Source: Hydractinia symbiolongicarpus
Lineage: Eukaryota > Cnidaria > Hydrozoa > Anthoathecata > Hydractiniidae
Reading direction: 5' to 3'
Assembly (NCBI RefSeq): GCF_029227915.1
Contig: NC_079881.1
Span: forward strand, 25,149,501-25,213,500
DNA length: 64,000 nt
Below, piece after piece: positions 50,723 to 62,100 of the stretch. The notes beneath the pieces are model-generated. The model was not told where the DNA came from and did not search any database. It worked only from the letters and a program-made list of their open reading frames with translations. Position 1 is the stretch's first letter. The number at the start of each line of letters is the position of its first letter. The position numbers and the translations under genes were made by a program.

Positions 50723-52961
50723 TATACGGGCCGATTCCAGGATATACGGGAAATCGCGGGTTTTCGTTTGCCGGCGATTAAACTCCTTTTATTTAGCGTC
50801 TCATCAAAAATGAAATCGTTTTTAAAAACTACAAGTCTTATGCGTTTTAGTGGTAAAAAATTAATTTAAAAAATCGTTCGGTAAATGAGTTTACTCCCAG
50901 TTTACTTTCTTTGTATACATTTGACTATAAGGGTCAAGCCTGGGATTTACGGCAAATCGCGGGTTTTCGTTTGCCGGCGATTAAACTCCTTTTATTCGGC
51001 GTCTCATCAAAAATGAAATCATTTTTGAAAACTACAAGTCTCATGCGTTTTAGTGGTGAAAAATTGATTTACAGAATCGTTCGGGAAGTGAGTTTACTCC
51101 CTGGGTACTTTCTTTGTATACTTTTGACTATACGGGCCGAGTCCGGGATTTACGGGAAATTGCGGGTTTTCGTTTGCCGGCGATTAAACTCTTTTATTCA
51201 GCGTCTCATCAAAAATGAAATCATTTTTGAAAACTACAAGTCTCATGCGTTTTAGTGGTGAAGAAATAATTTAAAAAATCGTTCGGCAAATGAGTTTACT
51301 CCCTGGGAATTTTCTTTGTATACATTCGACTATACGGCCAAGCCCGGGATTTACGGGAAATCGCGGGTTTTCGTTTGCCGGCGATTAAACTCCTTTTATT
51401 CAGCGTCTCATCAAAAATGAAATCGTTTTTAAAAACTACAAGTCTTATGCGTTTTAGTGGTAAAAAATTAATTTAAAAAATCGTTCGGTAAATGAGTTTA
51501 CTCCCAGTTTACTTTCTTTGTATACATTTGACTATACGGGTCAAGTCTGGGATTTACGGCAAATCGCGGGTTTTCGTTTGCCGGCGATTAAACTCCTTTT
51601 ATTCGGCGTCTCATCAAAAATGAAATCATTTTTGAAAACTACAAGTCTCATGCGTTTTAGTGGTGAAAAATTGATTTAAAGAATCGTTTGGGAAGTGAGT
51701 TTACTCCCTGGGTACTTTCTTTGTATACTTTTGACTATACGGGCCGGGTCCGGGATTTACGGGAAATCGCGGGTTTTCGTTTGCGAGAGATTAAACTCCT
51801 TTTATTCAGCGTCTCATCAAAAATGAAATCACTTTTGAAAACTACAAGTCTCATGCGTTTTGGTGGTGAAAAAATAATTTAAAAAATCGTTCGGGAAATG
51901 AGTTTACTCCCTGGGTACTTTCTTTGTTACATTTGACTATACGGGCCGATTCCAGGATATACGGGAAATCGCGGGTTTTCGTTTGCCGGCGATTAAACTC
52001 CTTTTATTTAGCGTCTCATCAAAAATGAAATCGTTTTTAAAAACTACAAGTCTTATGCGTTTTAGTGGTAAAAAATTAATTTAAAAAATCGTTCGGTAAA
52101 TGAGTTTACTCCCAGTTTACTTTCTTTGTATACATTTGACTATAAGGGTCAAGCCTGGGATTTACGGCAAATCGCGGGTTTTCGTTTGCCGGCGATTAAA
52201 CTCCTTTTATTCGGCGTCTCATCAAAAATGAAATCATTTTTGAAAACTACAAGTCTCATGCGTTTTAGTGGTGAAAAATTGATTTACAGAATCGTTCGGG
52301 AAGTGAGTTTACTCCCTGGGTACTTTCTTTGTATACTTTTGACTATACGGGCCGAGTCCGGGATTTACGGGAAATTGCGGGTTTTCGTTTGCCGGCGATT
52401 AAACTCTTTTATTCAGCGTCTCATCAAAAATGAAATCATTTTTGAAAACTACAAGTCTCATGCGTTTTAGTGGTGAAGAAATAATTTAAAAAATCGTTCG
52501 GCAAATGAGTTTACTCCCTGGGAATTTTCTTTGTATACATTCGACTATACGGCCAAGCCCGGGATTTACGGGAAATCGCGGGTTTTCGTTTGCCGGCGAT
52601 TAAACTCCTTTTATTCAGCGTCTCATCAAAAATGAAATCGTTTTTAAAAACTACAAGTCTTATGCGTTTTAGTGGTAAAAAATTAATTTAAAAAATCGTT
52701 CGGTAAATGAGTTTACTCCCAGTTTACTTTCTTTGTATACATTTGACTATACGGGTCAAGTCTGGGATTTACGGCAAATCGCGGGTTTTCGTTTGCCGGC
52801 GATTAAACTCCTTTTATTCGGCGTCTCATCAAAAATGAAATCATTTTTGAAAACTACAAGTCTCATGCGTTTTAGTGGTGAAAAATTGATTTAAAGAATC
52901 GTTTGGGAAGTGAGTTTACTCCCTGGGTACTTTCTTTGTATACTTTTGACTATACGGGCCG
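50497..52961 (-). repeat. 1,215-bp tandem duplication (6 monomers)
   Basis: Copies are about 50,497-51,711 and 51,712-52,926, matching to 52,961. Shared markers are GACTATAAGGGTCAAGCC, TTATTCGGCGTCTC, AAATTGATTTACAGAATCG, TTAAACTCTTTTATTCAGCG (one-base loss) and CCCTGGGAATTTTC. The copies part at GGGCCGG (51,747) versus GGGCCGA (52,962). The unit begins inside the last 811-bp copy. Confidence 0.9.
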
Positions 52962-55900
52962 AGTCCGGGATTTACGGGAAATTGCGGGTTTTCGTTTGCC
53001 GGCGATTAAACTCTTTTATTCAGCGTCTCATCAAAAATGAAATCATTTTTGAAAACTACAAGTCTCATGCGTTTTAGTGGTGAAGAAATAATTTAAAAAA
53101 TCGTTCGGCAAATGAGTTTACTCCCTGGGAATTTTCTTTGTATACATTCGACTATACGACCAAGCCCGGGATTTACGGGAAATCGCGGGTTTTCGTTTGC
53201 CGGCGATTAAACTCCTTTTATTCAGCGTCTCATCAAAAATGAAATCGTTTTTGAAAACTACAAGTCTCATGCGTTTTAGTGGTGAGGAAATAATTTAAAA
53301 AATCGTTCGGCAAATGAGTTTACTACCTGGGTATTTTTACTTGTATACATTCGACTATATGGCCAAGCCCGGGATTTACGGAAAATCGGGGGTTTTCGTT
53401 TGCCGGCGATTAAACTCCTTTTATTCAGCGTCTCATCAAAAACGAAATCATTTTTGAAAACTACAAGTCTCATGCGTTTTAGTGGTGAAAAAATAATTTA
53501 AAGAATCGTTTGGGAAATGAGTTTACTCCCTGGGTACTTTCTTTATATACATTTGACTATGCGGGTCAAGCCCGGGATTTACGGCAAATCGCGGGTTTTC
53601 GTTTGCCGGCGATTAAACTCCTTTTATTCAGCGTCTCATCAAAAATGAAATCATTTTTGAAAACTACAAGTCTCATGCGTTTTAGTGGTGAAGAAATAAT
53701 TTAAAAAATCGTTCGGGAAATGAGTTTACTCCCTGGGTATTTTCTTTGTATACATTCGACTATACGGCTAAGCCCGGGATTTACGGGAAATAGCGGGTTT
53801 TCGTTGGCCGGCGATTAAACTCCTTTTATTCAGCGTCTCATCAAAAACGAAACCATTTTTAAAAACTACAAGTGCGTTTTAGTGGTGAAAAAATAATTTA
53901 AAAAATCGTTCGGGAAATGAGTTTACTCCCAGTTTACTTTCTTTGTATACATTCGACTATACGGGTCAAGCCTGGGATTTACGGCAAATCGCAGGTTTTC
54001 GTTTGCCGGCGATTAAACTCCTTTTATTCAGCGTCTCATCAAAAATGAAATCATTTTTGAAAACTACAAGTCTCATAGGTTTTAGTGGTGAAAAAATAAT
54101 TTAAAGAATCGTTTGGGAAATGAGTTTACTCTCTGGGTACTTTCTTTGTATACTTTTCACTGTACGGGCCGAGTCCGTGATTTACGGCAAATCGCGGGTT
54201 TTCGTTTGCCGGCGATTAAACTCCTTTTATTCAGCGTCTCATCAAAAATGAAATCATTTTTGAAAACTACAAGTCTTATGCATTTTAGTGGTGAAAAAAT
54301 AATTTAAAGAATCGTTTAGGAAGTGAGTTTACTCCCTGGGTACTTTCTTTGTATACTTTTGACTATACGGGCCGAGTCCGGGATTTACGGGAAATTGCGG
54401 GTTTTCGTTTGCCGGCGATTAAACTCCTTTTATTCAGCGTTTCTTTAAAAACGAAATCATTTTTGAAAACTACAAGTCTCATGCGTTTCAGTGGTGAAAA
54501 AATAATTTAAAAAATCGTTCGGGAAATGAGTTTACTCCCAGTTTACTTTCTTTGTATACATTTGACTATACGGGTCAAGCCCGGGATTTACGGCAAATCG
54601 CGGGTTTTCGTTTGCCGGCGATTAAACTCCTTTTACTCAGCGTCTCATCAAAAATGAAATCATTTTTGAAAACTACAAGTCTCATGCGTTTTAGTGGTGA
54701 AGAAATAATTTAAAAAATCGTTTGGGAAATGAGTTTACTCCCTGGGTATTTTCTTTGTATACATTCGACTATACGGCCAAGCCCGGGATTTACGTGAAAT
54801 CGCGGGTTTTCGTTGGCCGGCGATTAAACTCATTTTATTCACCGTCTCATCAAAAACGAAATCATTTTTGAAAACTACAAGTCTCATGCGTTTTAGTGGT
54901 GAAGAAATAATTTAAAAAATCGTTCGGGAAATGAGTTTACTCCCAGTTTACTTTCTTTGTATACATTCGACTATAGGGGTCAAGCCTGGGATTTACGGCA
55001 AATCGCAGGTTTTCGTTTGCCGGCGATTAAACTCCTTTTATTCAGCGTCTCATCAAAAATGAAATCATTTTTGAAAACTACAAGTCTCATAGGTTTTAGT
55101 GGTGAAAAAATAATTTAAAGAATCGTTTGGGAAATGAGTTTACTCTCTGGGTACTTTCTTTGTATACTTTCACTGTACGGGCCGAGTCCGTGATTTACGG
55201 CAAATCGCGGGTTTTCGTTTGCCGGCGATTAAACTCCTTTTATTCAGCGTCTCATCAAAAATGAAATCATTTTTGAAAACTACAAGTCTTATGCATTTTA
55301 GTGGTGAAAAAATAATTTAAAGAATCGTTTAGGAAGTGAGTTTACTCCCTGGGTACTTTCTTTGTATACTTTTGACTATACGGGCCGAGTCCGGGATTTA
55401 CGGGAAATTGCGGGTTTTCGTTTGCCGGCGATTAAACTCCTTTTATTCAGCGTTTCTTTAAAAACGAAATCATTTTTGAAAACTACAAGTCTCATGCGTT
55501 TCAGTGGTAAAAAATTAATTTAAAAAATCGTTCGGTAAATGAGTTTACTCCCAGTTTACTTTCTTTGTATACATTTGACTATAAGGGTCAAGCCTGGGAT
55601 TTACGGCAAATCGCGGGTTTTCGTTTGCCGGCGATTAAACTCCTTTTATTTAGCGTCTCATCAAAAATGAAATCGTTTTTAAAAACTACAAGTCTTATGC
55701 GTTTTAGTGGTAAAAAATTAATTTAAAAAATCGTTCGGTAAATGAGTTTACTCCCAGTTTACTTTCTTTGTATACATTTGACTATAAGGGTCAAGCCTGG
55801 GATTTACGGCAAATCGCGGGTTTTCGTTTGCCGGCGATTAAACTCCTTTTATTCGGCGTCTCATCAAAAATGAAATCATTTTTGAAAACTACAAGTCTCA

Positions 55901-58900
55901 TGCGTTTTAGTGGTGAAAAATTGATTTACAGAATCGTTCGGGAAGTGAGTTTACTCCCTGGGTACTTTCTTTGTATACTTTTGACTATACGGGCCGAGTC
56001 CGGGATTTACGGGAAATTGCGGGTTTTCGTTTGCCGGCGATTAAACTCTTTTATTCAGCGTCTCATCAAAAATGAAATCATTTTTGAAAACTACAAGTCT
56101 CATGCGTTTTAGTGGTGAAGAAATAATTTAAAAAATCGTTCGGCAAATGAGTTTACTCCCTGGGAATTTTCTTTGTATACATTCGACTATACGGCCAAGC
56201 CCGGGATTTACGGGAAATCGCGGGTTTTCGTTTGCCGGCGATTAAACTCCTTTTATTCAGCGTCTCATCAAAAATGAAATCGTTTTTAAAAACTACAAGT
56301 CTTATGCGTTTTAGTGGTAAAAAATTAATTTAAAAAATCGTTCGGTAAATGAGTTTACTCCCAGTTTACTTTCTTTGTATACATTTGACTATACGGGTCA
56401 AGTCTGGGATTTACGGCAAATCGCGGGTTTTCGTTTGCCGGCGATTAAACTCCTTTTATTCGGCGTCTCATCAAAAATGAAATCATTTTTGAAAACTACA
56501 AGTCTCATGCGTTTTAGTGGTGAAAAATTGATTTAAAGAATCGTTTGGGAAGTGAGTTTACTCCCTGGGTACTTTCTTTGTATACTTTTGACTATACGGG
56601 CCGAGTCCGGGATTTACGGGAAATTGCGGGTTTTCGTTTGCCGGCGATTAAACTCTTTTATTCAGCGTCTCATCAAAAATGAAATCATTTTTGAAAACTA
56701 CAAGTCTCATGCGTTTTAGTGGTGAAGAAATAATTTAAAAAATCGTTCGGCAAATGAGTTTACTCCCTGGGAATTTTCTTTGTATACATTCGACTATACG
56801 ACCAAGCCCGGGATTTACGGGAAATCGCGGGTTTTCGTTTGCCGGCGATTAAACTCCTTTTATTCAGCGTCTCATCAAAAATGAAATCGTTTTTGAAAAC
56901 TACAAGTCTCATGCGTTTTAGTGGTGAAGAAATAATTTAAAAAATCGTTCGGCAAATGAGTTTACTACCTGGGTATTTTTACTTGTATACATTCGACTAT
57001 ATGGCCAAGCCCGGGATTTACGGAAAATCGGGGGTTTTCGTTTGCCGGCGATTAAACTCCTTTTATTCAGCGTCTCATCAAAAACGAAATCATTTTTGAA
57101 AACTACAAGTCTCATGCGTTTTAGTGGTGAAAAAATAATTTAAAGAATCGTTTGGGAAATGAGTTTACTCCCTGGGTACTTTCTTTATATACATTTGACT
57201 ATGCGGGTCAAGCCCGGGATTTACGGCAAATCGCGGGTTTTCGTTTGCCGGCGATTAAACTCCTTTTATTCAGCGTCTCATCAAAAATGAAATCATTTTT
57301 GAAAACTACAAGTCTCATGCGTTTTAGTGGTGAAGAAATAATTTAAAAAATCGTTCGGGAAATGAGTTTACTCCCTGGGTATTTTCTTTGTATACATTCG
57401 ACTATACGGCTAAGCCCGGGATTTACGGGAAATAGCGGGTTTTCGTTGGCCGGCGATTAAACTCCTTTTATTCAGCGTCTCATCAAAAACGAAACCATTT
57501 TTAAAAACTACAAGTGCGTTTTAGTGGTGAAAAAATAATTTAAAAAATCGTTCGGGAAATGAGTTTACTCCCAGTTTACTTTCTTTGTATACATTCGACT
57601 ATACGGGTCAAGCCTGGGATTTACGGCAAATCGCAGGTTTTCGTTTGCCGGCGATTAAACTCCTTTTATTCAGCGTCTCATCAAAAATGAAATCATTTTT
57701 GAAAACTACAAGTCTCATAGGTTTTAGTGGTGAAAAAATAATTTAAAGAATCGTTTGGGAAATGAGTTTACTCTCTGGGTACTTTCTTTGTATACTTTTC
57801 ACTGTACGGGCTGAGTCCGTGATTTACGGCAAATCGCGGGTTTTCGTTTGCCGGCGATTAAACTCCTTTTATTCAGCGTCTCATCAAAAATGAAATCATT
57901 TTTGAAAACTACAAGTCTTATGCATTTTAGTGGTGAAAAAATAATTTAAAGAATCGTTTAGGAAGTGAGTTTACTCCCTGGGTACTTTCTTTGTATACTT
58001 TTGACTATACGGGCCGAGTCCGGGATTTACGGGAAATTGCGGGTTTTCGTTTGCCGGCGATTAAACTCCTTTTATTCAGCGTTTCTTTAAAAACGAAATC
58101 ATTTTTGAAAACTACAAGTCTCATGCGTTTCAGTGGTGAAAAAATAATTTAAAAAATCGTTCGGGAAATGAGTTTACTCCCAGTTTACTTTCTTTGTATA
58201 CATTTGACTATACGGGTCAAGCCCGGGATTTACGGCAAATCGCGGGTTTTCGTTTGCCGGCGATTAAACTCCTTTTACTCAGCGTCTCATCAAAAATGAA
58301 ATCATTTTTGAAAACTACAAGTCTCATGCGTTTTAGTGGTGAAGAAATAATTTAAAAAATCGTTTGGGAAATGAGTTTACTCCCTGGGTATTTTCTTTGT
58401 ATACATTCGACTATACGGCCAAGCCCGGGATTTACGTGAAATCGCGGGTTTTCGTTGGCCGGCGATTAAACTCATTTTATTCACCGTCTCATCAAAAACG
58501 AAATCATTTTTGAAAACTACAAGTCTCATGCGTTTTAGTGGTGAAGAAATAATTTAAAAAATCGTTCGGGAAATGAGTTTACTCCCAGTTTACTTTCTTT
58601 GTATACATTCGACTATACGGGTCAAGCCTGGGATTTACGGCAAATCGCAGGTTTTCGTTTGCCGGCGATTAAACTCCTTTTATTCAGCGTCTCATCAAAA
58701 ATGAAATCATTTTTGAAAACTACAAGTCTCATAGGTTTTAGTGGTGAAAAAATAATTTAAAGAATCGTTTGGGAAATGAGTTTACTCTCTGGGTACTTTC
58801 TTTGTATACTTTTCACTGTACGGGCCGAGTCCGTGATTTACGGCAAATCGCGGGTTTTCGTTTGCCGGCGATTAAACTCCTTTTATTCAGCGTCTCATCA

Positions 58901-59151
58901 AAAATGAAATCATTTTTGAAAACTACAAGTCTTATGCATTTTAGTGGTGAAAAAATAATTTAAAGAATCGTTTAGGAAGTGAGTTTACTCCCTGGGTACT
59001 TTCTTTGTATACTTTTGACTATACGGGCCGAGTCCGGGATTTACGGGAAATTGCGGGTTTTCGTTTGCCGGCGATTAAACTCCTTTTATTCAGCGTTTCT
59101 TTAAAAACGAAATCATTTTTGAAAACTACAAGTCTCATGCGTTTCAGTGGT
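51967..59151 (-). repeat. 3,642-bp tandem duplication (18 monomers)
   Basis: Copies are about 51,967-55,608 and 55,609-59,151, with the match ending near 55,508 in the first copy. Shared markers include ATTTTTACTTGTATAC, GACTATATGGCC, GAAAATCGGGGG, ACTATGCGGGTC, GAAACCATTTTT, the shortened ACAAGTGCGTTTTAG box, and GCGTTTCTTTAAAAACG. Differences are sparse: GGTGAGGAAA versus GGTGAAGAAA, GACTATAGGGGT (54,970) versus GACTATACGGGT, and a one-base loss at 55,169. Confidence 0.93.
53945..55508 (-). repeat. Nested 1,014-bp repeat inside the 3,642-bp unit
   Basis: Positions about 53,945-54,490 match 54,960-55,508 and recur in the second large copy at 57,587 and 58,601. Markers are AAATCGCAGGTTTTCG, GTCTCATAGGTTTTAG, TTTACTCTCTGGG, CTTATGCATTTTAG, GTTTAGGAAGTGAG and GCGTTTCTTTAAAAACG. 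Because both 3,642-bp copies contain it, the 1,014-bp event came first. Confidence 0.87.
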
Positions 59152-62100
59152 GAAAAAATAATTTAAAAAATCGTTCGGGAAATGAGTTTACTCCCAGTTT
59201 ACTTTCTTTGTATACATTTGACTATACGGGTCAAGCCCGGGATTTACGGCAAATCGCGGGTTTTCGTTTGCCGGCGATTAAACTCCTTTTATTCAGCGTC
59301 TCATCAAAAATGAAATCATTTTTGAAAACTACAAGTCTCATGCGTTTTAGTGGTGAAGAAATAATTTAAAAAATCGTTTGGGAAATGAGTTTACTCCCTG
59401 GGTATTTTCTTTGTATACATTCGACTATACGGCCAAGCCCGGGATTTACGGGAAATCGCGGGTTTTCGTTGGCCGGCGATTAAACTCATTTTATTCACCG
59501 TCTCATCAAAAACGAAATCATTTTTGAAAACTACAAGTCTCATGCGTTTTAGTGGTGAAGAAATAATTTAAAAAATCGTTCGGGAAATGAGTTTACTCCC
59601 TGGGTATTTTCTTTTTATACATTCGACTATACGGCCAAGCGCGGGATTTACGGGAAATCGCGGGTTTTCGTTGGCCGGCGATTAAACTCCTTTTATTCAG
59701 CGTCTCATCAAAAACGAAATCATTTTTAAAAACTACAAGTCTCATGCGTTTTAGTGGTGAAAAAATAATTTAAAAAATCGTTCGGGAAATGAGTTTACTC
59801 CCAGTTTACTTTCTTTGTATACATTCGACTATACGGGTCAAGCCCGGCATTTACGGCAAATCGCAGGTTTTCGTTTGCCGGCGATTAAACTCCTTTTAAT
59901 CAGCGTCTCATCAAAAATGAAATCATTTTTGAAAACTACAAGTCTCATGCGTTTTAGTGGTGAAAAAATAATTTAAAGAATCTTTTTGGAAATGAGTTTA
60001 CTCCCTGGGTACTTTCTTTGTATACTTTTCACTGTACGGGCCGAGTCCGTGATATACGGAAAATCGCGGGTTTTCGTTTGCCGGCGATTAAACTCCTTTT
60101 ATTCAGCGTCTCATTAAAAATGAAATCATTTTTGAAAACTACAAGTCTCATGCGTTTCAGTTGTGAAAAAATAATTTAAAAAATCGTTCGGGAAATGAGT
60201 TTACTCCCAGTTTACTTTCTTTGTATACATTTGACTATACGGGTCAAGCCCGGGATTTACGGCAAATCGCGGGTTTTCGTTTGCCGGCGATTAAACTCCT
60301 TTTATTCAGCGTCTCATCAAAAATGAAATCATTTTTGAAAACTACAAGTCTCATGCGCTTTAGTGGTGAAAAAATAATTTAAAAAATCGTTCGGGAAGTG
60401 AGTTTACTCCCTGGGTATTTTCTTTGTATGCATTCGACTATACGGGTCAAGCCCGGGATTTACGGCAAATCGCGGGTTTTCGTTTGCCGGCGATTAAACT
60501 CCTTTTAATCAGCGTCTCATCAAAAATGAAATCATTTTTGAAAACTACAAGTCTCATGCGTTTTAGTGGTGAAAAAATAATTTAAAGAATCGTTTGGGAA
60601 ATGAGTTTACCCCCTGGGTACTTTCTTGGTATGCTTTTCACTGTACGGGCCGAGTCCGTGATATACGAAAAATCGCGGGTTTTGTTTTGCCGGCGATTAA
60701 ACTCCTTTTATTTAGCGTCTCATTAAAAATGAAATCATTTTTGGAAACTACAAGTCTCATGCGTTTTAGTGGTGAAAAAATAATGTAAAGAATCGTTCGG
60801 GAAGTGAGTTTACTCCCTGGGTACTTTCTTTGTATACTTTTGACTATACGGGCCGAGTCCGGGATTTACGGGAAATTGCGGGTTTTCGTTTGCCGGCGAT
60901 TAAACTCCTTTTATTCAGCGTCCCATCAAAAATGAAATCGTTTTTAAAAACTACAAGTCTTATGCGTTTTAGTGGTAAAAAATTAATTTAAAAAATCGTT
61001 TGGGAAATGAGTTTACTCCCAGTTTACTTTCTTTGTATACATTTGACTATACGGGTCAAGCCCGGGATTTACGGCAAATTGCGGGTTTTCGTTTGCCCGC
61101 GATTAAACTCCTTTTATGCAGCGTCTCATCAAAAATGAAATCATTTTTGAAAACTACAAGTCTCATGCGTTTTAGTGGTGAAGAAATAATTTAAAAAATC
61201 GTTCGGCAAATGAGTTTACTCCCTGGGTATTTTCTTTGTATACACTCGACTATACGGCCAAACCCGGGATTTACGGGAAATCGCGGGTTTTCGTTGGCCG
61301 GCGATTAAACTCCTTTTATTCAGCGTCTCATCAAAAACGAAATCATTTTTGAAAACTACAAGTCTCATGCGTTTTAGTGGTGAAAAAATAATTTAAAAAA
61401 TCGTTCGGGAAATGAGTTTACTCCCAGTTTACTTTCTTTGTATACATTCGACTATACGGGTCAACCCCGGGATTTACGGCAAATCGCGGGTTTTCGTTTG
61501 CCGGCGATTAAACTCCTTTTATTCAGCGTCTCATCAAAAATGAAATCATTTTTGAAAACTACAAGTCTCATGCGTTTTAGTGGTGAAGAAATAATTTAAA
61601 AAATCGTTCGAGAAATGAGTTTACTCCCTGGGTATTTTCTTTGTATACATTCGACTATACGGCCAAGCCCGGGACTTACGGGAAATCGCGGGTTTTCGTT
61701 TGCCGGCGATTAAACTCCTTTTATTCAGCGTCTCATCAAAAACGAAATCATTTTTGAAAACTACAAGTCTCATGCGTTTTAGTGGTGAAAAATAAGTTAA
61801 AGAATCGTTCGTGAAATGAGTTTACTCCCTGGGTACTTTCTCTGTATACTTTTGACTATACGGGCCGAGTCCGGGATTTACGGGAAATCGCGGGTTTTCG
61901 TTTGCCGGCGATTAAACTCCTTTTATTCAGCGTCTCATAAAAAATGAAATCATTTTTGAAAACTACAAGTCTCGTGCGTCTTAGTGGTGAAGAAATAATT
62001 TAAAAAATCGTTCGGGAAATGGGTTTATTTCTCGGGTACTTTCTTTGTATACATTCGACTATACGGGCCGATTCCGGGATATACGGGAAATCGCAGGTTT

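Noticed and set aside
53345-53365. CENP-B-box-like sequence ATTCGACTATACGGG (canonical form nTTCGnnnnAnnCGGGn), common in both arms
   Set aside because: The gap between TTCG and CGGG is six bases instead of the seven required, and the A is out of register. Many monomers have CTTTTGACTATACGGG without TTCG at all.
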